Counted from the stretch's first letter, positions 17,937-27,512 are shown. The stretch: 64,000 nt of DNA from Collinsella sp. (GCA_019414565.1 DXLU01000022.1:31138-95137), one strand, 5' to 3'. Notes: generated by a model from the letters alone, not told the origin. Translations and numbers: made by a program.

Positions 17937-20687
17937 CTAGGCGTTGCGCTTGGCCTCGAGCTTGGCCTGAGCGGCAGCCAGGCGCGCGAGGGGCACGCGA
18001 TAGGGCGAGCAGGACACGTAGTCCACGTCGGCCACGTTAAACAGGCCCTTGATGGACTTGGGGTCGCCGCCGTGCTCGCCGCACACGCCAAAGTGCATGT
18101 CGGGATTGGTGGCGCGGCCCTTCTCGACGGCCAGGCGCACGAGCTCCAGCACCGCCGCGTCGATGGTCTCGAAGGGGTTGTCTTTCAGGATCTTTTTATG
18201 CATGTACAGCGGGATGAACTTGGCCTCGGCGTCATCGCGCGAGAAGCCAAAGGTCGTCTGGGTGAGGTCGTTGGTGCCAAAGCAGAAGAAGTCGGCATGA
18301 TGGGCGATCTCGTCAGCGACCATGCAGGCACGCGGCAGCTCGAGCATCGTGCCCACGGGAATATTGAGCCCGACGCCCTCTTCGGCGGAAACCTCGGCGA
18401 TTACGCGCTCAATGACCTCGCGGGTCTGGACATGCTCGGCCGTGATGGAAACGAGCGGAACCATGATCTCGGGGCGCGGGTCGACACCCTCCTTGATAAG
18501 GCGGGCAGCGGCCGTGGCGACGGCGCGAACCTGCATGAGCGGCAGATCGCCAAAGACGACGGACAGGCGCACGCCGCGCAAGCCCAGCATGGGGTTGGAC
18601 TCGACCATGCCGTCGATGCGACGCAGGCGGGCGCGCAGGGCAGTGAGCTCCTCCTCGGGAGCGCCGGCGGCCTCCTTCTTGGTGATGGCGACCTCGAGCT
18701 CGCGAGGATTATCCAGGAACTCATGAAGCGGCGGATCGAGCAGGCGGACGACCACATCGCGACCGGACATGGTCTTGAACATCGCCAGGAAGTCCTCGGT
18801 CTGAACCTTGAGCAAGTCGGCCAGGGCCTGCTGCTTCACGGCCTCATCGTCAGACAGGATAAAGCTCTGGATGATGTTCTTGCGATCGCCCAGGAACATG
18901 TGCTCGGTGCGGCATAGACCGATGGCCTCGGCGCCAAACTCGAGCGCGAGCTCGGCATCCTCGGGGTTGTCGGCGTTGACGCGCACGTGGTTGGCGTGAC
19001 CGTCGGTCTCGTCCAAACGGATCTCATCGGCCCAAGACAGGATGGTGTCCAGGTCGCCGGTGAGCTCTGCAGAGACCAGGTCAACCGCGCCGTCGACGAC
19101 GATACCCTGGGTGCCGTCGATGGAGATGACATCGCCCTCGCGCAGCACGCGGTCGCTGCCCTCGATGCGCACGACCTTCTCTGCCGCGTCAATGTGGAAG
19201 CGCTCAACGCCGCAAACGCAGGGCGTACCCATGCCGCGGGCGATAACGGCGGCATGGCTCGTCTTGCCACCGTGGCTCGTCAAGATACCCTCGGCGGCGA
19301 CCATGCCCTTCAGGTCGTCGGGGTTGGTCTCCCAGCGGACCAGAATGACCTTGTGGCCCTCGTTGGCGCGCGCGACGGCGTCATCACTCGAGAACACGAC
19401 CTCGCCCACGGCGGCACCAGGGCTGGCGTTAAGGCCGCTGGCCAGGGCCTCGTACTTCTTGGAGGCGTCGAACTGCGGGTGCAGGAGCTGGTCGAGCTGC
19501 GCGGGATCGATGCGGCTCACAGCCTCCTCGCGGGTGATGAGGCCCTCCTCGACCATTTCGATAGCAATGCGCAGGGCGGCAGTGGCGGTGCGCTTGCCCA
19601 CGCGGGTCTGGAGCATCCAGAGCTTGCCCTGCTCGATGGTAAACTCGATATCGCACATATCGCGGTAATGATCCTCGAGCGTCAGGAACACGCGCTCGAG
19701 CTCCTCGCCTGCGGACTCGAGGCCCGAGGTGGTCTTGAGGTCGGCGATGGGCTCGGTGTTTCGGATGCCGGCGACGACGTCCTCGCCCTGGGCATTCACC
19801 AAAAAGTCGCCATAGAACTCCTTGGTGCCGTCGGCCGGGTTGCGCGTAAAGGCGACGCCGGTCGCAGAGGTCTCGCCCTTGTTGCCAAAGGCCATGGCCT
19901 GGACGTTGACGGCGGTGCCGAGCTCGTCGGAAATGCCGTGCTGCTTGCGGTAGATGCAGGCGCGCTCGTTCATCCAGCTGCCAAAGACGGCCTGGATGGC
20001 AAGGCGCAGCTGGAGCTCCGGATCGTGCGGGAAAACGGGCTTGCCGTCGGCGACCTCGAGCTCGGGATACAGGGTCGCCTCGACGTTCTCGGAGAAGATG
20101 CCCTTAAAGGTCTCGACGAGCTCCTGCAGGTCCTCGGCCGAAAGCTCGGAATCGACACGAACGCCGGCGACCAGGCGGGCCTGGGTCAGGGCGTTCTCGA
20201 ATAGGTCGGCGTCGACGCCCATGACGACGTTGGAGAACATCTGGATAAAGCGACGGTAGCTGTCCCAGGCAAAACGCGGGTTTTGCGTCTGGGCGATAAG
20301 GCCCCGGACGGAATCGTCGTTGAGGCCCAGGTTGAGGACCGTGTCCATCATGCCGGGCATGGAGAACGGAGCGCCCGAGCGAACCGACACGAGCAGCGGA
20401 TCGGAGGCATCGCCGAGCTTTTTGCCGCAGCGGGCCTCGAGGTCGGCCTCAGCGGCAACGATCTCATCGAGTGCGCCCTCGGGCCACACATTGCCGGCAC
20501 CGGAGTACTCGACGCAAGTCTGGCAGGTAATGGTAAAGCCACCGGGAACCGGCAGACCGATGCGGCTCATCTCGGCAAGGTTTGCGCCTTTGCCGCCAAG
20601 CACGAAGTTCATGGATTTGTCGCCCTCAGTGACACAGGTGCCCTGGGCGTCGGTTCCAAAACGGTAAACCCTCTTGCAATCGCTCAC
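17937..20687 (-). CDS. ppdK: Pyruvate, phosphate dikinase
   Basis: Interconverts pyruvate, ATP and phosphate with PEP, AMP and pyrophosphate. The N-terminal ATP-grasp domain begins with GGKGANLAEM, and the phosphohistidine loop is GGKTSHAAVIARGMGTPCVCG near residue 455. The C-terminal TIM barrel with PEP/pyruvate site residues (GTNDLTQ, GVCGEHGG) is complete. GTG 20687, 7 bases after AGGGG, gives 916 residues; an in-frame GTG lies 7 codons upstream. The gene for its likely kinase/phosphorylase is just upstream, with a 297-base gap rich in GGTAAA repeats. Confidence 0.96.
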   Translation of the reverse strand: MSDCKRVYRFGTDAQGTCVTEGDKSMNFVLGGKGANLAEMSRIGLPVPGGFTITCQTCVEYSGAGNVWPEGALDEIVAAEADLEARCGKKLGDASDPLLVSVRSGAPFSMPGMMDTVLNLGLNDDSVRGLIAQTQNPRFAWDSYRRFIQMFSNVVMGVDADLFENALTQARLVAGVRVDSELSAEDLQELVETFKGIFSENVEATLYPELEVADGKPVFPHDPELQLRLAIQAVFGSWMNERACIYRKQHGISDELGTAVNVQAMAFGNKGETSATGVAFTRNPADGTKEFYGDFLVNAQGEDVVAGIRNTEPIADLKTTSGLESAGEELERVFLTLEDHYRDMCDIEFTIEQGKLWMLQTRVGKRTATAALRIAIEMVEEGLITREEAVSRIDPAQLDQLLHPQFDASKKYEALASGLNASPGAAVGEVVFSSDDAVARANEGHKVILVRWETNPDDLKGMVAAEGILTSHGGKTSHAAVIARGMGTPCVCGVERFHIDAAEKVVRIEGSDRVLREGDVISIDGTQGIVVDGAVDLVSAELTGDLDTILSWADEIRLDETDGHANHVRVNADNPEDAELALEFGAEAIGLCRTEHMFLGDRKNIIQSFILSDDEAVKQQALADLLKVQTEDFLAMFKTMSGRDVVVRLLDPPLHEFLDNPRELEVAITKKEAAGAPEEELTALRARLRRIDGMVESNPMLGLRGVRLSVVFGDLPLMQVRAVATAAARLIKEGVDPRPEIMVPLVSITAEHVQTREVIERVIAEVSAEEGVGLNIPVGTMLELPRACMVADEIAHHADFFCFGTNDLTQTTFGFSRDDAEAKFIPLYMHKKILKDNPFETIDAAVLELVRLAVEKGRATNPDMHFGVCGEHGGDPKSIKGLFNVADVDYVSCSPYRVPLARLAAAQAKLEAKRNA

Positions 20688-20762
20688 GATACTTCCCCTT
20701 CCATGCACTTACGCGCACGACCGTGGTAACGAATCGACCCGCCGAATGCGAGCCGTGAGGGT

Positions 20763-20768
20763 ACTATA
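20763..20768 (-). promoter_or_regulatory. Possible ppdK -10 box
   Basis: TATAGT on the minus strand would start transcription about 70 bases before ppdK. No good -35 box is seen at the right distance. The GGTAAA repeat cluster would then lie at about -50 to -100, where an activator could bind. Confidence 0.35.
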
Positions 20769-20809
20769 CGGCGGGTTTTGGGCGGGCTTGCGCAGAGGGC
20801 GCGGGGGTT

Positions 20810-20857
20810 GGTAAACGTGGTAAATATGGCGGTAAACGGTAGGTAAAGTTGGTTACC
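20810..20857 (-). repeat. Cluster of GGTAAA direct repeats upstream of ppdK
   Basis: GGTAAA occurs on the plus strand at 20810, 20819, 20831 and 20842, and GGTTACC at 20851, with spacings of 9, 12, 11 and 9 bases. One inverted copy (TTTACC) is at 20917. An inverted repeat TGCAAG/CTTGCA lies at 20873-20887. The whole 20709-20984 gap is clearly AT-richer than its surroundings and contains no gene. It looks like a regulator-binding region for ppdK. Confidence 0.5.
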
Positions 20858-20984
20858 TTATGAAGATACCAATGCAAGATGCTTGCAGGTCAAATGCTAG
20901 TTTATTGCTAAATCGCTTTACCAATATCGTGCATTATTTTTAGGTAGTCTTTTAGAGACGGGCATTTTTAGCTACCCCAATAAG

Positions 20985-21860
20985 CTAGCTTTGCTGGGCT
21001 CGGCGGGCGGCGCGGCGGGCACGGGCATCTTGGATTTCCTCCAAGTGGCTAATGATCTCGGCAGCGCTTTCCTCGATGGCCTTGCCATCGGTACGCACCA
21101 CAAAGCAGCCTAGGCGCTTCATGAGGGCACGGGCTTCCTCTAGCTCGCTGCGCACACTCTCGGGCTCGGCATAGGAGCCGGCAACGGCACGGGCGTAGTC
21201 ATCGCCCAAGCGACTATCGCGAATTTCGGAAATCACATCGACGGTCGAGATCAGACCAAACAACCGCATCGGGTCAACCTCGTAAATCGACTTCGGCGGC
21301 TCCATGCCATGCGCCAGTGGGACATTGGCGACCTTGTAGCCCTGATAGGCTAAATACATCGACAGCGGCGTCTTGGATGTACGCGACACACCCAGCAGCA
21401 CGATATCGGCACCCGACAGATCGTCGCAACCGCGCCCGTCATCGTGCTCAACGAAATACTCCATGGCCTCGATACGATGGAAATAGCGGTCATCGGTCTT
21501 GTGAATCACGCCCGCAACGCACTTGGGCGGCACACCGATGAGCGACGACAGCACGGCAAGCGTCGGGCCGATCAGGTCGACCGAACGGATATGCAGCATA
21601 CCCAGGTAATCGAGCACGCGGGCGCGAAGCGCCGGATCGACAATGGTATGGAACACGGCGACATCGCGATGGTCGGCATCGACGCGCGGCCCCACAAATG
21701 ACTTGACCTGCTCCACGGAGGTCACCTTGGGCAGGCGCAAAACGCGAAAAGCCCCTTCATCTAATTGCCCGGACGCCGCAAGCACCACCTCACAAGCGGT
21801 ATCGCCGAGCGAGTCGGAGATAACGATAACGGTGGGACGAGCGGTGACCGGGCAATCCAT
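20985..21860 (-). CDS. yqfL: PPDK regulatory protein (kinase / pyrophosphorylase, DUF299)
   Basis: Bifunctional regulator that inactivates PPDK with ADP as phosphate donor and reactivates it by phosphorolysis. The P-loop-like GVSRTSKTPLSMYLA near residue 155 is the hallmark of the family. Length is 291 residues, slightly long because of a charged Arg/Ala-rich C-terminus. Its gene lies between glyS (34 bases upstream) and ppdK. In Bacillus the same glyQ-glyS-(ccpN)-yqfL order exists; ccpN is missing here. Confidence 0.95.
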   Translation of the reverse strand: MDCPVTARPTVIVISDSLGDTACEVVLAASGQLDEGAFRVLRLPKVTSVEQVKSFVGPRVDADHRDVAVFHTIVDPALRARVLDYLGMLHIRSVDLIGPTLAVLSSLIGVPPKCVAGVIHKTDDRYFHRIEAMEYFVEHDDGRGCDDLSGADIVLLGVSRTSKTPLSMYLAYQGYKVANVPLAHGMEPPKSIYEVDPMRLFGLISTVDVISEIRDSRLGDDYARAVAGSYAEPESVRSELEEARALMKRLGCFVVRTDGKAIEESAAEIISHLEEIQDARARRAARRAQQS

Positions 21861-21894
21861 GCGGGGCTCCTTTTGCGCTTATGCGCAGGCTGGC

Positions 21895-23991
21895 TTACTT
21901 TTTGCGGGCAAGCTCACCGATGTTGGCGATGCCGGAGAAAACGGCCTCGAAGCGGTTGAGCAGCTTAAGGCGATTATCGCGAAGCTGCTCGTCCTTGTCC
22001 ATGACCATGACCTCATCGAAGAAACGGTCGATGGGCGCGCGCAGGGCGGCGAGGGCGGCAAATGCGGCCGGGTAGTCCTCGGCAGCAAGGGCGGCATCGA
22101 CGGCGGTCTGAGCAGCCTCGGAGGCGTCGGCGAGCGCAAGCTCGACCTCGCCCATCAGGCTGCGGTCATACTCCGCACCCAGCTCGGGCTTGGAGATATG
22201 CGCGGCGCGGGCATAGGCGGTCGCCAGGTTGTCGAACGTCTCAGCGTCGTTTTTGCGGGCCTCGTCGAGGGCGGCGCAGCGGGCGAAGAAGACGGACGGG
22301 GCGATGATATGCACCGCGGAGACGGCGGCGACGGTATCGGCCGGAATCTTTTCGTCGCGGGCCATGCTCACCAGGCGGCCATGGAAGAAGTCACGAACCT
22401 GCTGGGCGACCTCGGCGGCGTCGAACTCAATGCCCTGCTCACTGTAGAGTTCGAGGGCAAAGTCGATGAGCGACGTGGGGTCGATCGGCAGACGGTCGCG
22501 CAGGATGTTGATAATGCCGATAGCGGCACGACGCAGCGCGTAGGGGTCGGAGGAGCCGGTCGGGGGCTCGCCGATGGCAAAGATACCGGCGATGGTATCG
22601 AGCTTGTCGGCGCAGGCCACGATGCAGCCAGCGGTGCCCTCGGGCAGCTCGTCACCGGCAAAACGGGGACGATAGTGATCGCGAATAGCATGGGCGACCT
22701 CGTCGTTCTCCCCCATCGCGGTCGCGTAATAACCGCCCATCACGCCCTGCTGGCTCGTGAACTCGACGACGGCGTTGGACACCAGGTCTGCCTTGCACAG
22801 GTGTGCGGCGCGAGCAGCGTCGGCGGCAAGATGGGCGCCCAGGTGAGCCTCGCGGGCGATGGCGAGCGCGAGCTGCTCGATGCGCTCGGACTTGGCGAGC
22901 ACGCTACCGAGCTTCTCCTGGAAGGCAACCTTGGCCAGACGCTCACGGAACTCGTCGAGGGAGATCTTCAGGTCCTCCTCGTAGAAGAACTTGGCATCAT
23001 CCAGACGGGCGCGCACGACGCGCTCGTTGCCGTCGATCACGCGCTCGGCATTCTCGGGCTTGCTGTTGGAAACGACCACGAACTCACGCGTGAGCTTGCC
23101 CTCGCCGTCATAGATCGGGAAGTAGCGCTGGTTGGTGAGCATGGACTCGCAGATAATCTCGTGCGGGACCTTGAGGAACTCCTCATCGAAAGTACCGACG
23201 AGCACCGTCGGCCACTCGCAGAGGTTGATAACCTCCTCGAAGACCTTCTTGGGCGTATCGACATGGCAGCCGGGACGGGCAGCCTCGACCTCAGCGATAC
23301 CGGCGAGGATGGCCTCGCGACGACGCTCGGCAGAAAGCACGCCGGCGTCCTCGAGCACCTGCTCGTAGGCGGCGGGGCTGGCAACCACATGGTCACCAGG
23401 GCCAAGTACGCGATGACCACGCGTGGTGTTGCCACTCGTCACGTCGGCAAACGACACGGGCACAACATCCTCGCCCAAAAGGCAGCAGATCCAACGGACC
23501 GGACGCACGAACGTCGCGTGCTCGTGGCCCCAGCGCTGGGAGCGGTAGTTGGGCCACTGCAGGCCGGCGATAGTCTTCTCGCACAGGGCCGTCAGGATCG
23601 GGGTGGCCGGGGCGGAAGGAATGTTCTTCTCGGCAAAGACATACTCGCGACCGTCCGTATCCTCGCGACGGACCAGGCCCTCGGCAGCCACGCCGCACTT
23701 GCGGGCGAAGCCCTGGGCGGCCTTGGTGGCGTTACCGTCAGCATCGAAGGCGATGTTGGCCGCGGGACCGCGCTTGACCTCATGGACCTCATCGGTCGCA
23801 GTGGCGACGTTGGCCACGAGCGCAGCCAGTCGACGCGGGCTCGAGATCACGCGGACCTCGCCATGGGCCAGACCGGCCTCGTCGAGACCCTTGGCGATCA
23901 TGGTGCCAAGCTGCTTGACGGCATTGTTCAGCGGTGCGGAGGGCATTTCCTCCGTACCAATCTCAAACAGGAAATCCTTAGCGTCTGCCAT
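21895..23991 (-). CDS. glyS: Glycyl-tRNA synthetase beta subunit
   Basis: Beta chain of the alpha2-beta2 glycyl-tRNA synthetase, responsible for tRNA recognition. It begins with the typical LFEIGTEEMPSAPLNNAV, has an HD-like central region and the C-terminal anticodon-binding domain with YFARC-like FFARCAALD. Its 698 residues are normal. It starts 4 bases after glyQ stops, so the two subunits are made from one message. Confidence 0.98.
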   Translation of the reverse strand: MADAKDFLFEIGTEEMPSAPLNNAVKQLGTMIAKGLDEAGLAHGEVRVISSPRRLAALVANVATATDEVHEVKRGPAANIAFDADGNATKAAQGFARKCGVAAEGLVRREDTDGREYVFAEKNIPSAPATPILTALCEKTIAGLQWPNYRSQRWGHEHATFVRPVRWICCLLGEDVVPVSFADVTSGNTTRGHRVLGPGDHVVASPAAYEQVLEDAGVLSAERRREAILAGIAEVEAARPGCHVDTPKKVFEEVINLCEWPTVLVGTFDEEFLKVPHEIICESMLTNQRYFPIYDGEGKLTREFVVVSNSKPENAERVIDGNERVVRARLDDAKFFYEEDLKISLDEFRERLAKVAFQEKLGSVLAKSERIEQLALAIAREAHLGAHLAADAARAAHLCKADLVSNAVVEFTSQQGVMGGYYATAMGENDEVAHAIRDHYRPRFAGDELPEGTAGCIVACADKLDTIAGIFAIGEPPTGSSDPYALRRAAIGIINILRDRLPIDPTSLIDFALELYSEQGIEFDAAEVAQQVRDFFHGRLVSMARDEKIPADTVAAVSAVHIIAPSVFFARCAALDEARKNDAETFDNLATAYARAAHISKPELGAEYDRSLMGEVELALADASEAAQTAVDAALAAEDYPAAFAALAALRAPIDRFFDEVMVMDKDEQLRDNRLKLLNRFEAVFSGIANIGELARKK

Positions 23992-23994
23992 GGC

Positions 23995-24906
23995 TTACGC
24001 CACCTCGCCTTCCTGGTCGGCATTCTCGTTGACTCCGGCGACCTCGGCCATATAGGCCTCGCAGCACGCCTTGGCGACGGCGCGGACGCGCAGGATGTAG
24101 TTGGCACGCTCGACCGCGGACAGGGCGCCACGGGCATCGAGCAGATTGAAAGCGTGGCTGCACTTCATGACACAGTCGTATGCGGGCAGCGGCAGTTTGC
24201 GCTCCAGGCAGGAATGGCACTCGGCCTCGTAGTCGTCAAACTTCTGACGCATCATCTCGACGTTGGCGACCTCAAAGTTATAGGCACTGAACTCGCGCTC
24301 GTTCTCGAGGAACACGTCGCCATAGGTCATGGGCGTGCCGTCGGGCAGGTAGCTCCACACCAGGTCGTAGACGGAGTTGACGCCCTGCGCATACATGGCG
24401 ATACGCTCCAGGCCATAGGTGATCTCGACAGGCACGGGGTCGACCTCGATGCCGCCCACCTGCTGGAAGTACGTAAACTGCGTGACCTCCATGCCGTTGA
24501 GCCAGACCTCCCAGCCAAGACCCCAGGCGCCGAGCGTCGGGCTCTCCCAGTCATCCTCGACAAAACGGACGTCATGGTCGTTGGGGTCCAGGCCAATGGC
24601 GGCCAGCGAACCCAGGTAGAGCTCCTGGGCGTTGACCGGCGAGGGCTTGATGAGCACCTGGAACTGATAGTAGTGCTGCATGCGGTTGGGGTTCTCGCCG
24701 TAGCGGCCGTCGGCGGGACGGCGGCAGGGCTGCGCATAGCAGGTGCGCCACTCGGCGGGACCGAGCGAGCGCAGCGTGGTCGCGGTATGGAAGGTACCGG
24801 CACCGACCTCGGAGTCATAGGGCTGCATAATGACGCAGCCCCGCTCGCCCCAGTACTGCTGGAGGCGCAGGATGATGTCTTGGAAGGAAAGCGATGAAGC
24901 GTTCAT
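23995..24906 (-). CDS. glyQ: Glycyl-tRNA synthetase alpha subunit
   Basis: Catalytic class II chain of heterotetrameric GlyRS. The conserved N-terminus (SFQDIILRLQQYWGERGC), MQPYDSEVGAGTFHTAT and NRMQHYYQFQV are all present. Length is 303 residues. The gap to lepB is only 59 bases and shows a TATAGT-like -10 on the minus strand (24953-24958) without a clear -35. No T-box leader fits in this space. Confidence 0.98.
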   Translation of the reverse strand: MNASSLSFQDIILRLQQYWGERGCVIMQPYDSEVGAGTFHTATTLRSLGPAEWRTCYAQPCRRPADGRYGENPNRMQHYYQFQVLIKPSPVNAQELYLGSLAAIGLDPNDHDVRFVEDDWESPTLGAWGLGWEVWLNGMEVTQFTYFQQVGGIEVDPVPVEITYGLERIAMYAQGVNSVYDLVWSYLPDGTPMTYGDVFLENEREFSAYNFEVANVEMMRQKFDDYEAECHSCLERKLPLPAYDCVMKCSHAFNLLDARGALSAVERANYILRVRAVAKACCEAYMAEVAGVNENADQEGEVA

Positions 24907-24965
24907 GCCTCTAATATCCCCTCGTCGAAACGATTACACGGTTAGGTACTGTACTATAGCGGTTT

Positions 24966-25529
24966 TTAGTCGATAGCGCCGATGCGGTTGAGCGGCCAGT
25001 AGCGAACGAGTGCCACAGCCATTAAATCGGAGCGGTCGACCGGCCCAAAATAGCGGGAGTCGGCTGAGTTCTCTCGGTTGTCGCCCATCACCCACACACA
25101 GTCATTGGGGACGGTGTAGGGATAGCTCACCTGGGCGCCGGGCGCTTGGACCGAAAGCGGCCAGCTCATGCCCGCCGTATAGTCCTCGTCGAGCGCTTGG
25201 CCGTCAACGACCACCTTGCCGTCCTGCAGGTCGACCGTCTGGCCGGCCGTGGCAATAACACGCTTGACAAGAACATCATGCTCGGAGGTGCCATCGGGGT
25301 TGTGAAACACCACGATATCGCCCTGTTTGACGGGCTGACCAAGCTCGAGACTCACCTTTTGCGCCAGGATCTGGTCGCCAATCTCGATTGTGTCCTCCAT
25401 AGAGCCGGTGGGCACCACAAAGGGCTCGACCACAAAGGTGCGGATCAGGAAGGTGGCCACAAGCGCGATCGCGATGACCGCGATCCACTCAAAAGCGCCC
25501 CTCAACGCGGAATGTTGCGTAGGAACCAT
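24966..25529 (-). CDS. lepB: Signal peptidase I
   Basis: Removes signal peptides from exported proteins at the outer face of the membrane. One membrane helix (about residues 12-34) is followed by the catalytic Ser in PTGSMEDTI and the catalytic Lys in VLVKRVIA. The late box GDNRENSADSRYFG is intact. ATG 25529 follows GAGGAG by 5 bases, 2 bases after the trmD stop. An in-frame GTG lies 6 bases upstream. It has 187 residues, a typical Gram-positive type. Confidence 0.95.
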   Translation of the reverse strand: MVPTQHSALRGAFEWIAVIAIALVATFLIRTFVVEPFVVPTGSMEDTIEIGDQILAQKVSLELGQPVKQGDIVVFHNPDGTSEHDVLVKRVIATAGQTVDLQDGKVVVDGQALDEDYTAGMSWPLSVQAPGAQVSYPYTVPNDCVWVMGDNRENSADSRYFGPVDRSDLMAVALVRYWPLNRIGAID

Positions 25530-25531
25530 AC

Positions 25532-26290
25532 TCACTCCTCGCTCTGCGAATACGAAGCGTCAAGGATCTCCTGCGCGTAAGCGCGCTCCTCGGGCGTGAG
25601 CCGCGCAGTCTCGATCAGGTCGGGACGCCAGCGGCAGGTGCGCTCGATGGCGTTCTTGCGGCGCCAAGCGTCAACTTTTGCGTGATCGCCACTCACGAGC
25701 ACAGGAGGCACGCCCTCGCCGTTGAACTCGGCGGGACGGGTGTACTGCGCGTACTCGAGCAGGCCTCCGTCCTCGGCGGTCGAGAACGACTCGTCCACGT
25801 TGCTCATCTCGTCGCCCAGGGCGCCGGGGATGAGGCGTACGACGGCATCGGCAACGACCATGGCGGGTAGCTCGCCACCCGTAAGCACATAGTCGCCAAT
25901 CGACAGACGCTCGTCGGCATACGCATACGCGCGCTCGTCGACGCCCTCGTAACGGCTGCACACAAACAGCAGGCGCTCACTTTTGAGCAGGCGCTCGGCC
26001 ACATGCTGCGTAAAAGGCTCGCCACAGGGGGTAAAGAACACCACAGTGGGCTTGGGACCCTCGGAGCTAATGTCCTCGATGGCCTCGGCGATGGGCTCGA
26101 CTTTCATGAGCATGCCCTGCCCGCCGCCGTACGGCTCGTCATCGACGGTACGATGGCGGTCGTGCGTCCAGTCGCGCAGGTTATACGCCTTAAAATCAAA
26201 AAGGCCGGCCTTGCGGGCGCGGCCCAAAATCGACGTGGACATGACGGGCTCAAACATCTCGGGAAAGACCGAAAGGGTCTCAATCAGCAT
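25532..26290 (-). CDS. trmD: tRNA (guanine-37-N1)-methyltransferase
   Basis: Methylates G37 next to the anticodon with SAM, preventing frameshifts. The SPOUT trefoil-knot motifs are visible: YGGGQGM, SRYEGVDERA and SIGDYVLTGGELPAMV. The 252-residue length fits. It follows rimM by 10 bases in the conserved rpsP-khpA-rimM-trmD order. Confidence 0.98.
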   Translation of the reverse strand: MLIETLSVFPEMFEPVMSTSILGRARKAGLFDFKAYNLRDWTHDRHRTVDDEPYGGGQGMLMKVEPIAEAIEDISSEGPKPTVVFFTPCGEPFTQHVAERLLKSERLLFVCSRYEGVDERAYAYADERLSIGDYVLTGGELPAMVVADAVVRLIPGALGDEMSNVDESFSTAEDGGLLEYAQYTRPAEFNGEGVPPVLVSGDHAKVDAWRRKNAIERTCRWRPDLIETARLTPEERAYAQEILDASYSQSEE

Positions 26291-26300
26291 GTTGTCCTCC

Positions 26301-26822
26301 CTACTTGTCCATATCGATCAGGCCGTCCATCACGTGGACGGAAATTGTTCCTGCATCGGGAAGATCGAGCACAACCTGCTCGATCACGGGAATCAGTACC
26401 TCGCCGTACCGATCGCCCTCGACAACCCAAACATCGTTAGCGGGCGTCGACATAATCTCGACGATCGTGCCGAGCGAACCGAAGCGCTCGTCGACCACCT
26501 CGCGACCCATCAGGTCGGCATAGGCAGCGTCGAGCGAATCGAGCTCAAAGTCGTCACGATTTGCCAGCACATAGCATCCCGTGATGCCCTCGGCGGCCGT
26601 CAAGTCGTCAATGCCCTCAAACGAGACCAGATCGCCATCGCCCGTATCGGTGACGGACACGACCGTGCAAAAGCGGTCGCGCTTGAGCGCCGGCGGCGTC
26701 AGGGCGACGCGCATACCCGGCTCTAATATAGAAGGAAGCCCCCGCAGCGGCTGCGCGAGGACCTCCCCCTTCCTTCCGTGCGGCTTGACCACACGGGCGA
26801 TGTTTTTGTACTGGGACCTCAA
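26301..26822 (-). CDS. rimM: Ribosome maturation factor RimM
   Basis: Binds S19 and helps assemble the 30S head. The N-terminal RimM domain begins IARVVKPHGRKGEV and the C-terminal PRC-barrel ends with LDLPDAGTISVHVMDGL. TTG 26822 is the only start that keeps the N-terminal domain. Its Shine-Dalgarno (AGGA) is unusually close, and it lies 4 bases after the khpA stop, so translational coupling is likely. Confidence 0.95.
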   Translation of the reverse strand: MRSQYKNIARVVKPHGRKGEVLAQPLRGLPSILEPGMRVALTPPALKRDRFCTVVSVTDTGDGDLVSFEGIDDLTAAEGITGCYVLANRDDFELDSLDAAYADLMGREVVDERFGSLGTIVEIMSTPANDVWVVEGDRYGEVLIPVIEQVVLDLPDAGTISVHVMDGLIDMDK

Positions 26823-26826
26823 GGTC

Positions 26827-27111
26827 CTAGCCCAGAACCTCTACCTCGACAGCAGTGTCGAGGCGAGCGGCCAGCGCACGGGCGAGCGTGCGAATGGCTT
26901 TGATGGTACGGCCACGACGGCCGATGACCTTAGCGACGTCATCCTCGGCGACCGAAACCTCAATCGTAGAGGCGTCGTCACCATCGATGACCTCAAGGCT
27001 CACAGAATCCGGGTCGTCGACGATCTGAACAACGAGATATTCGACGAGATCGGCGATGCGATCTGAGAGCATTGCCTCACCCTCGAGCTGTGCAGCGTCA
27101 ACCTCAGGCAC
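26827..27111 (-). CDS. khpA: KH-domain RNA-binding protein KhpA
   Basis: Small RNA-binding protein that, with KhpB in other Gram-positives, affects cell length and sRNA handling. The KH loop VIGRRGRTIKAIRTL carries the GxxG motif (GRRG). It starts at GTG 27111 with GAGGAG 6 bases before it, inside the end of rpsP, and has 94 residues including a ~13-residue extension before the usual MLSDRIADLVEYLV. Confidence 0.94.
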   Translation of the reverse strand: MPEVDAAQLEGEAMLSDRIADLVEYLVVQIVDDPDSVSLEVIDGDDASTIEVSVAEDDVAKVIGRRGRTIKAIRTLARALAARLDTAVEVEVLG

Positions 27112-27114
27112 GAT

Positions 27115-27456
27115 TTACTCCTCGGCGCCCTCAGCGGCCTCAGCGGCAGCCTTAGCGGCCTCGGCCTCTTTGGCGAGCTGCTTCTTGGACTTCTTGACGA
27201 CGGTCTCGGTCTTCTCGCCCTCGTTGGCGGCCTTGACCAGAGCGACGACAGCGTCGGTGAGCTGAGCGCCCTTGGACTGCCAGTCGGCGATCTTCTCGAG
27301 ATCGAGGTTGATGGTCTTGGGGGCGGTCATCGGGTTGTAGCGGCCAACCTCCTCGATGATACGACCGTCACGCGGGGCGCGGGAATCGGCGACGACGACA
27401 CGGTAGTACGGACGCTTCTTAGCGCCGTGACGAGCAAGGCGAATCTTGACTGCCAA
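27115..27456 (-). CDS. rpsP: 30S ribosomal protein S16
   Basis: Early-assembling small-subunit protein. The core AVKIRLARHGAKKRPYYRVV is standard. The TTG at 27456, with GGAGGAG 6 bases upstream, aligns with the universal MAVKIRL start. The frame remains open further upstream, but into the leader. A ~35-residue Lys/Ala/Glu-rich tail follows the core. It is the first gene of the unit running to lepB and has two candidate promoters. Confidence 0.97.
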   Translation of the reverse strand: MAVKIRLARHGAKKRPYYRVVVADSRAPRDGRIIEEVGRYNPMTAPKTINLDLEKIADWQSKGAQLTDAVVALVKAANEGEKTETVVKKSKKQLAKEAEAAKAAAEAAEGAEE

Positions 27457-27512
27457 AGGAAACTCCTCCAACCAAGCAGCTTTAGGCTGCAACTACAAAC
27501 AAACAGTTGAAC

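Noticed and set aside
21643..24897. 1084-codon plus-strand open frame opposite glyS and glyQ
   Set aside because: Same reason: antisense to two well-defined synthetase subunits, and its translation has no recognisable domain.
24907..24965. T-box riboswitch upstream of glyQ
   Set aside because: The space is only 59 bases with no specifier loop or T-box consensus.
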